Positions 28,701 to 37,700 of a stretch of DNA of 64,000 nucleotides are shown here, piece after piece. A model generated the notes under the pieces. It was not told where the DNA came from and did not search any database. It saw nothing but the letters and a program-made list of their open reading frames with translations. Positions within the stretch are counted from its first letter, which is position 1; every line of letters starts with the position of its first letter. This DNA is from Lineus longissimus (Eukaryota > Nemertea > Pilidiophora > Heteronemertea > Lineidae). Both the position numbers and the translations under genes were made by a program. Location of the stretch: NCBI RefSeq assembly GCF_910592395.1, contig NC_088309.1, positions 11,474,501-11,538,500 on the forward strand, read 5' to 3'.

Positions 28701-31700
28701 AATGTTCAATGTTTTCATCAACTAAATCGGACGGGTTATATCTTAGAAAATGGAATTACATGGTAGAAGTGAAATCAAACACTTCCAGTGATAAACACAC
28801 TTTCCGCCGGTACCATATTTCGCGCCATAAATTGATATCCATTGTCACATAATTTGCATTGTTGATGACGTCACAATAAACAAACCAATCAGATCGTATC
28901 CATTTTATGTTGCCACCGTCTCCTCAGAGCCTTTAACAATGTTTGGTGTTCGCTTCCATGGTGTTCGTACATCTTACTTAATATTCAGTTGTGGTATTGA
29001 TATAAATTTTCGACATATTTGTTTGTTTGTTTTGCGTAGTAGATATGTAATGAATATATACAATAATCGATCAATATATCTGATTTTTTTTCTACCTTGC
29101 ATAATCGATTATCTCCCTGCAGGGTTCAACGTTCCTCCTCAATTTGTATCTTTTTCGACTTTAATTGCGTGTATGTTTGCAAAGCTTATATTGTTATATA
29201 ATGTTACCAAGCTACGAAGTTTAATTCAGACTTTCGTTTGTCGTTAATATTTCTCTTTGTTTCTCGAGAAGGCACAAACGTGCTTTTAGATTGGCATGCA
29301 AAAACTAGTCTGCAGCCTACTCTTCTGTATTCTACAGACACATTTGTGTAGTCGGTGCACTTTCATGCATTATCCAATTCGCGTATTAATGCCCTAATCT
29401 GCCGACGCGGCGTCATGTAGTTATGCACTAGTCTCCAGACACCAATTTTTTGTTTGCAGACATCATGAATTCGTGTGATTCTGATAATTTCCGCTAAAAA
29501 AAAATCGTCTTTGTCAATCAGACGTTTCTAAACCGCAGCCCTTTATTTCATTGCGCGTATCCAACTCCATCCTCTTGGGAACTTGACTGCCAACTCGCAC
29601 CAGATGGGAAGGCCGGATCCCGAACACCATGTAATTGTAGTTTTAATTTGTCAGATTCAAACGCAACGACTGGATTATAATTCGGCATTGTCAGAAGTTA
29701 ATGAAGCTATCTCTTGTACGGTATGGCGACCGGGTGAAGCCGCGTTTTCTCGTGATAGGCAACAAAGCGGCGCACTTGTTGTAGTCCGCCAGGTTGAGAT
29801 ACCCAACCGTGCGGGACGGGTAGGATGATTTTACCCGCGGGACAGATGAGACTAGCCCGGCGAACATTTAAACTATTAGCATGGGTGAATGTTCAGAGAC
29901 ACTCAACTATCTATCAATTTCATGTATTATGTAAAATTAGTTGGGCTCGGTTTTCAGTCCCATTTCAGATGCACTAAAAACACGTGCGTTAAAATTGAGT
30001 ACATGATCACAGATATGGCAAGCCGTTTGCTTCAAAAAGTCGAAATGATTTTTTTCAAGTCAAGAAAAAAAATTTGAAATAAAATTTTTTTTTCAAGTCG
30101 AGATATTTATTTTTCTTCTCATTTAACTTATTGAAGTTAAATCAATTAATAAAAATTTCACTGCGAGAAAAAAATGATTATAAAAATTAAAATAGTGTTT
30201 GTAAAATATAATAATGATACATAATAAATACCGAAATAGTGTCGAAAGTAAAAATTTCATACTCGAGTAAAAATTTCATACTCGAGAAAATAATCAGTCG
30301 AGCGCTACAAAAATAAAGTCGAACATTATGACGTCATCAGTTTTTGTGTACATTGCGCGCGCCGCCTAATTCAACACCTGGCCAGCCGCGATCAGGCCCG
30401 TGTGTCGTGTTATTCTGCAAACCCTCTATCGCGTGCAATACCTGATCGTTAGTGCTGTGCATAGGCACCAAGACCTCCGCAAAATCTTCTGCCAAAACGG
30501 AACCGGTGTAATGTTTTTGAGTGTTTCTGTTTTTGAGTGTTTCCCCTCATTGTTTGGGAACGCTCAAAAATAGATTGACAAGTTTTTCTGTGTATCCCCC
30601 CTATTGAAAAGTCGTGGTCTCTCTAGCTGCCTATTGTTTGGAAACACTGACACATGGGGAACAACCACAGATGTTACACCGGCACCGAAGTGATCGCATG
30701 CACGTATATACAGCGCACTCAGAATTCCTAGAATGTCATCTAGTAGCCTGGAACAGTTCTCTAGTTTGTTTTGATCTAATGATTGTCTGGCCCTTTCAGA
30801 TCGCCGGACCATAGCAACAACATCGCCTCCCGCTATCTTGCATACTGTATAGACTGGTCCCCTGCTATGTATATAGGTCTCACTAGCCAGTGCAATGGCC
30901 GGGCCTACCTGGCTCCACAAATGGCGCGACGTCATTTCATGCATACCCCTGTTCAAGTGGCTGTCGACCTTGCAGTATATCACTCTCACACATAAACCTA
31001 TACATTTCTGAATAGCTTGCCGCTTCTAGAATACTTCTGACCAGCTTTCATTGTTATCAAGTAATTCAGTCATGAGAACATGGGGGCAGCACAATACAAA
31101 TTACAAATTACAAATTACAAATTACAAATTACAAAAGTTTATTGAATCCGTATAAAATTTACATTTTACATGGGACGAAAATACAATAAACAGTGCAGTG
31201 CAGATAGAGAGTCAGAAGAAAAGAGAGTAATAAGTAATAAAAGTAATCAAATAATACAGAAATTACTTAAGAGTGCAAGAGAGTTAGTGGGCATTATTAC
31301 AATGATTGCAGCAGTATTTTTAATAATTATAGAGCTTTCCTCACCTGAAATGCTAGATAACAGAATTTGCCGGTGAGGCGAGCTACATTGCCTTCAGCAG
31401 TTAAAAGATATAATAATAGATTTCTATTTGAAAGTTCATTTGTTAACCCAATTCGAGTTTTGTTCAAATATTTATCACGAAGGTTAGAGAGCAAAGGGCA
31501 TGAACACAAAAAGTGAGTCTCATCTTCAGTTTCTTTGATTCCCAATGATAAACAGTGAGGGCACCATCTCTCATCCCTGGGGATAATAGGACGAGAGTAG
31601 CGGCCTTTCTCGATTAAAAGACAATGATTACTCAGTCTTAATTTGGTAAAATGGGACCTGTGTTCCCTATTTTGAATATCATCGAGATAATTTTCGTAGC

Positions 31701-34700
31701 AAAATCTATTTTTAAAAGCTACATATGTACAAAATTTCCCCTCATTTAAATCAATGTACTTCTGATAGAACTTTTCAAACCAGAACGATTTATAACGCTC
31801 CTTCATATGTTCCTTGATTGTTTTAGAGGAGATGTCTGGGTTACATAAATCAAAATTTATTTTCTTCGACAATTCCTTATAAAAAGAGAACCAGGAGTAA
31901 AAGCCCTTGGAGTGTAACAACTTTGATTCAGTAAAAGCATCTTTTAAAACTGGATTGTCAGTATTATCTAGGTGTGTGTGGTAATTATAGATTTTACATA
32001 TTATATCAATCCCAATAGGGAATCTCCCAAGTTCGCTCATAGTGGGAATATTACCAGCCTTTTTATTTACACCGAGAAGAAATTTGCAAAAGCTAATATT
32101 AACATGTTCAATGACAGAATCATACCACTTCTGCTCAGTGGACCAGACTCCATGAAACTTGCCTTTCCGAAGATCTTCGGCCGACCAAATTTCGGCCCCA
32201 TATGTACAAATGGGAGATATGAGTTTGTCAAACAAATTTAATCCACTTTTGGGGTTGATCCCAGTATTACGTAGGCAAGCACGTATACTAAATAGAGCCT
32301 TCTTAGCTTTACAAGAAGCATTTATTTTAGCATTTGTAAAAGACCCTGAAGAACTCAATACAACTCCCAAATATTTATAAGAAGTGCAGTTCTCCAACAA
32401 GACACCCTTAAAAAAGAAAGAATCTTTACCTACATGTCCATTTCCACATAGTTTCATCACTTTCGTCTTCTTTATATTTATCTCTAAATTCCAAGTATTA
32501 CAAAAAAGTTCAAGTTGTCTTAACATTGAGTGAAGGCCCTTAGCAGTTCTGGACAGAATAATTAAATCATCTGCATAAAAAAGATGGTCGATAAAACGGC
32601 CATTTAGGCAAGGAATATGTTCCTCAGCATCAATATTTTGAGACAGGTTTGTAGGAAGGTCATTTATGAAAAGGTTAAAAAGAAGGGGGCTCAAAGTGTC
32701 ACCTTGTTTGACCCCATTTGTACAGTTAAAAAAGGAGCTTTGACGACTATTTGAGCGAACGCATGCAGAGCTCTGTTGATACATCTTCTTGATAACATTG
32801 TAGAAATTACCACGAATATTGTACTTAAGTAATTTAAGGAAAAGACCATTATGCCATACACTATCATATGCCTTGCGGAAATCAACGAAGCAAGCAAAAA
32901 GGGGGGTCTTGCTCTTTTTTATATATTTATCAACAAGAGTGTGGATGGTGAAGATATGATCGGAGGTTCTTGCTCCTTTCTTAAAGCCTAGTTGAGTTGG
33001 GGTTAAAATGGTATCCTTTTCGACATGAAGTTCTAGCCTGTTGTTGAGAATAGTACTAAACAGTTTACTGAGACAACTATTAATAGTAATTCCCCTATAG
33101 TTACCTGGGTCAGACCGATCGCCAGCTTTAAAAATATTAACAATATAGCCTTTGCTCCATTGTTCAGGGTAGCAACCCTTTTGTAAAATAGTATTAAAAA
33201 CTTTCGCATAACATTTTGCCAGGAAAGGCATTGAAGACTTCAGCATCTCGTTTGAAATGCGATCCAAACCCACGGCCTTGCCTCTTTTGAGCGATTTAGC
33301 GGCTTTCAGAACTTCATCTTCTCTAATTTCACTGTCGAGATTCGAGAAAAAGGGTTCATCTTCTAAAACTTTTATATCATCTAGTAGTTTTTGGGGGGTT
33401 TCAGGAGGGGAATCCAAAAGAGATTCATAATGTTTTTTCCATTCCTCCATAGCGATTGAGGAACTACCATGAAGTGACGATTTTGGATTGGAATTTCTAA
33501 GTTCTTCCACCACTTTCCAATATCCCTTAGGGTTTGATTCAGACAAATCTCGCAGTTTAGTGACAATACATGAGACACCCTGTACATCGATGAAAATTTT
33601 GAAAATTTCACCATGCCGCCTTATAACTTGACGATTAACATGGATGGTGAAATAATATTTTTATAAGCTTCTACTTATCACCTTGAGAAAGCAAAATAAT
33701 AACAATTTTAAATTTTGATACCAAAATAGGGTGTCGTTGCGGCTTTTCTTTGAGCATTTTGACCGCGAAGTCTCACCTTGAGAACATGTGCACTCTGACA
33801 GGAACCAGTTCATGTCAACATCCGATTGAGCTATACATAGCATGCGAGGCCTGGTCACTGCGGACGTGCACAGAAGAAGCTGATATTTTCCTCAAATAAT
33901 CGTCAGAGCTACCTCTTCACAAAATATCCAGGACACCGACATTTGAACATGCAGCAATAGCGATATGATAGGCTTATCTGTATCCATGGTAATCGCCTGA
34001 GATTGAAGAACTTTTTTTTTAAGGGGGACCAATGTTGACCTGATCACCACTGACTAGTGAGACCATATGTGGGCATTAGAATGCGAAGTCAGCAAGAGAA
34101 CGGCTGGGGACGAGTCCACATACTGTACACGAAAAGTGATGACGTCATAATGTTCGACTTATTTTTTCTGTCTCGAATGTGTTTTTTTTTTGTTGAATAG
34201 GAAATTTGTCATTTACAATAAATTTTTATCGACTTGAAAAAAAATTTAAAAGAATTAGAAAAATAATCAACTGATAAGTTGTATATAAAAAAATTAATGA
34301 AAAAAACTTTTTACTTAAAAAAAAATATGTATATATATTTAAAAAGTCGACTTAAAAAAAAAAAACTTGTAGAATTGAAAAAAAATGTGTTAACTTGAAA
34401 ATACTAATCTCAACTTTTTGAAGAAATTTCTTGACTTGAAATATTTTTTCTTGACTTGAAAAAAAAATCTCGACTTGAAAAAAATCATCTCGACTTTTTG
34501 AAGCAAACGGCTTGCCATACACAGAACATCCCTTTTGAATACGATGTTTGAATAAATGAACCATGAAATTTAGTTTGCTTACAGTGTTTGTATATCACTT
34601 AACATTTATCACGACATGAACGATATTGTGCATTTAAATTCAATATACAGTAGATTTACTATGAAGTCGCAAATTTTCTGCTTTAGTTAGTGGCCGAATT

Positions 34701-37700
34701 GAATGGTTTAGAATGAGACCACCCGAGTCGTGATCATGCCTTCATCCTTACGCGGTTCATACCCTTACAAGTCTAGACATACGACAATGACAGTAACCTC
34801 TCTGATCTCTTAAGAGATGCGCGTATTGATATCTTAGTTGATATCTAACTATTGAAGACTTAAGTGATGGGGCCCTAAGTCTAGTTAAAGATCTTTCTTA
34901 TTAAATATAAAATAGAACATTGCAGATAGACCTACTTATTAATTTGACAGTTTTGACAGTTGGGTTTTAAAAGTAGTTTATTCATTTCCTAATAGATGGC
35001 GGCAGTTAGATCCATTAGAAAAACCCTTAACATTCAATGGCATTCACTTCAAGATACAGACGATCAAAGAAACTGTATTAAGAGCGGCCCCATTTGCCCT
35101 ATACTCATGCCTGCAGGGATGAAAAATCCCCTGCTCGCACTTTGAGGTTTTCTGTAAATTCCGATATTATATATTTAAACTGCATCCGTGTATTGACATA
35201 AAGATCGATATTAACTTTTGCTACATGTACTTCATGATAAGGTTACAGAAGTTACGATACCATCCTAACTTCGAGCATTGATGATCACTTGCGGTTTGTC
35301 TTTAACTAAAAATCATACACTCTAAAAGAAGGTTTTTGAGAGTCTGAAAAACCAACAAAGATTTTTTTCAGCAACACAAATATGCTTACAGTATGGTACA
35401 TGTAAAATGAAAAACCTCAATGGTTTTCAAGATTGTGAAAAATATCTAAGGCTTTTCACAATGCTGAAAAACCTCTACGGCCGATGCATATTTGTATTGG
35501 CCGAAAAATATAAATTTTTTCAAAACCTAAAAAATCCTTTATTTCTAAGAGTGTAAATGCTAATTTATGACTAGTCAGTTCTAATAATCACTAAAATACG
35601 CCGTTTTCGGAGATCGTAGTAAAACCAGTAACGTTTACAAAGCAAGAATCAAATTTGAATTTGAGATATGCAAACTCTGAAATAAACTCTACGATGACGT
35701 AACTCTGTGTTGGTTGTGGCCCAGTTGTTTAACCCAAGGCGCGTAAACAAACTCCTGCTTTATGCCTTCTGATTACATTAACTGTGTAGTCAAAGATCTG
35801 ATCGTACATATCATCAGTTTTAGAAAAATATTTATCAGAGTAATACATGACTAATATGCGTTGAGGAATGCGGAGTCGTACTACCAATGATCGGTAGATG
35901 AAGGAGGTACCCGGTCGGCGAGCAAAAATAATTAGATTTTGTGTTTGATAGAAATGATTTTTTCAAGAGGCCGCCATTGGGAAGTTTTGACATGTCGCAT
36001 ATTCAAATGTTGTTACAAACTACAAGTTCCCAATGATGAAATTATATTGTATTGTTTTTTTACGTATCGGATAAATTACTTTAACGTATTCAATTGTATA
36101 GTAATCGAATGTAACTTAAAATCAAAGTCAAGGCATAGCCCTTAAGTTCCATTAATGTGTAAGAGGATTCTTGATGTATTGATTTTGACTGAATGGTTTT
36201 AAAGATGTTGCCCAGTAACCTAACCGGCTGCATTCCACTTCCCCTCTCTTACATTGCCAGTCTCTCTCTGAGACGTTCAGATCTCCTGCTATTCAAAGCA
36301 TCATTTGAGAGCTAATTAACCGATGTAAAGACTTTGTTCCTACCTCACGTAGTCCCGTTTACAATATGTTTTGCCATCTCGGACAAAGCAGGTACATGTC
36401 TCGTCCAAGTACTGGTTGCAGTCAGCGCACTTGAGGCAGGCTGCGTGCCACTCCAGGTCCGGCGCCACACGGAGGATGTACTGGTCCTGGATCTGGCTCC
36501 CGCACCCCACGCACAGCGACACACGACGCTTTTCTGAAAGTAGAGAAAAGAGAATGATTTAGAAGACCAACTTCGCCAGTTTCCATCGCTAAATTATTGA
36601 TTAAATGTTCAGACACGGGACGGACATCAACAGCAGTTAACGTTCAGACATGGTGGCCCAAGATCGTGTTTAAAAATCCCATATAACAATACATGTAGAA
36701 ACATTCAGTTCCGCCAAACGAAATAAAGGACCATAGACGTTCTAAACAGTAACCGGTATGTGGACTTAAACCAGTGTTTGTATCAGATGACAGAACTGGC
36801 TCCGAGTCCTTTTTACCATCACTTTCTGCCTTTGAAACTTTTCCTAGTACGAGTGCTTTTCAACCCAACAACCCTATAAATATACGAAATGTATCTTTGA
36901 TTCAAAAACGAAGTTTGAATATCATACGATTATCACCACTGTTTCGATGGGTCTAACATACACATATAGTCGTAATTTTTAATCATAATGCACAGAAGCA
37001 ATGTTCTCTTGCAATTTGAAGAAATTATGTATCCTTATTTTTCAATTAACAATTAGAATCGTTTAAGATGACTTTGGAAGTCTCGAGACCTGGCGCCGGG
37101 AGAACTTTGGTGGCCCGAGCTTGGACTGAGGCCGTTTGAGAGCTCCCTACATTTACTTCAATAATAACAAGGTTAATTTACTTACTATTTAAGTTGTTTA
37201 TGACAAGAATCGGCTTATCTGGAATAGAAAACAGTGTTACACTACATGATATTACCAAGACAAAAACACTATAATGCTTTTTCTAAAAGGAAAAGTGAAG
37301 AATTTATGTTGTGACATTTGACGACGGATCGATTAGAAATCGAATATTGCAAATGAGCATGCTTATTTCCGCATTCAGGACTAGTATCATGAAATCGAGA
37401 ATGCTTCTTCATTAGGATTAAAATCCTAGTAATGCTCCATATTACCAAATTGTAAATGAACACTATCCCGTAATGAGGATAACAAAGTTTTAACTAATGG
37501 GATGGAATTAAAGTTTTATTATACTGGGCCCTGCACAGTGGCACCAGAACATTAATAAGCCGCGTTCTGAAACGACGTTCTGGTGGACTGGTATGCTATG
37601 TCATACGATTTGGCTGTTGCACCGACTGATGGTCGCGGTTGGTGACTTTCAGGTTTAGTTGCATCCGATGAAATATCAATAACAACAATGAGTATACAGG

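Larger units (their letters stand above)
31092..33600 (-). mobile_element. 5'-truncated non-LTR retrotransposon (LINE), nested in the TIR element
   Basis: The minus-strand element encodes a long reverse-transcriptase frame and ends, after a ~190-bp 3' UTR, in a heptamer tail of repeated TTTGTAA units (31095-31136). This kind of tail is seen in CR1/L2-like and related LINEs. The 5' boundary is uncertain: the frame stays open for a few codons above 33546 but no endonuclease domain is present before about 33600, so the copy is probably 5'-truncated. I could not identify a target duplication. Confidence 0.8.
30014..34519. mobile_element. 4.5-kb TIR element with 6-bp target duplication, carrying a nested LINE
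   Basis: The ends are inverted copies starting TATGGCAAGCCGTTTGCTTC. Each is directly bordered by CACAGA (30008-30013 and 34520-34525), a clean 6-bp duplication. The outer ~70 bp of the arms match well, as do the inner ~45 bp around a shared TATGACGTCATC word. The middle of each arm is AT-rich and diverged (left arm 30014-30352, right arm 34124-34519). The interior is interrupted by a LINE at about 31092-33600. Without it the element would be about 2 kb. No transposase is recognisable in the remaining interior, so it is probably non-autonomous. I cannot assign a superfamily. Confidence 0.75.
25420..36343. other. Islet intron 2 (~10.9 kb)
   Basis: The intron contains the motif cluster at 28650-28945, an AT-rich repeat-like block at 26690-26815, the 30014-34519 TIR element with its nested LINE, and the 35318-35553 MITE. 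Between these I see no further coding evidence. Confidence 0.75.

Noticed and set aside
30564-30989. 141-codon minus-strand frame inside the 4.5-kb TIR element, considered as a transposase piece
   Set aside because: No catalytic or DNA-binding motif. The opposite strand is equally open in parts.
31327-33546. Reverse transcriptase as a retrovirus or LTR element
   Set aside because: Motif order, absence of gag, protease, integrase and LTRs, and the heptamer tail all fit a non-LTR LINE.
33570-33590. gacaccctgta next to the LINE 5' end, considered as a mariner end
   Set aside because: No partner end and no target duplication. Could be internal sequence of the host element.
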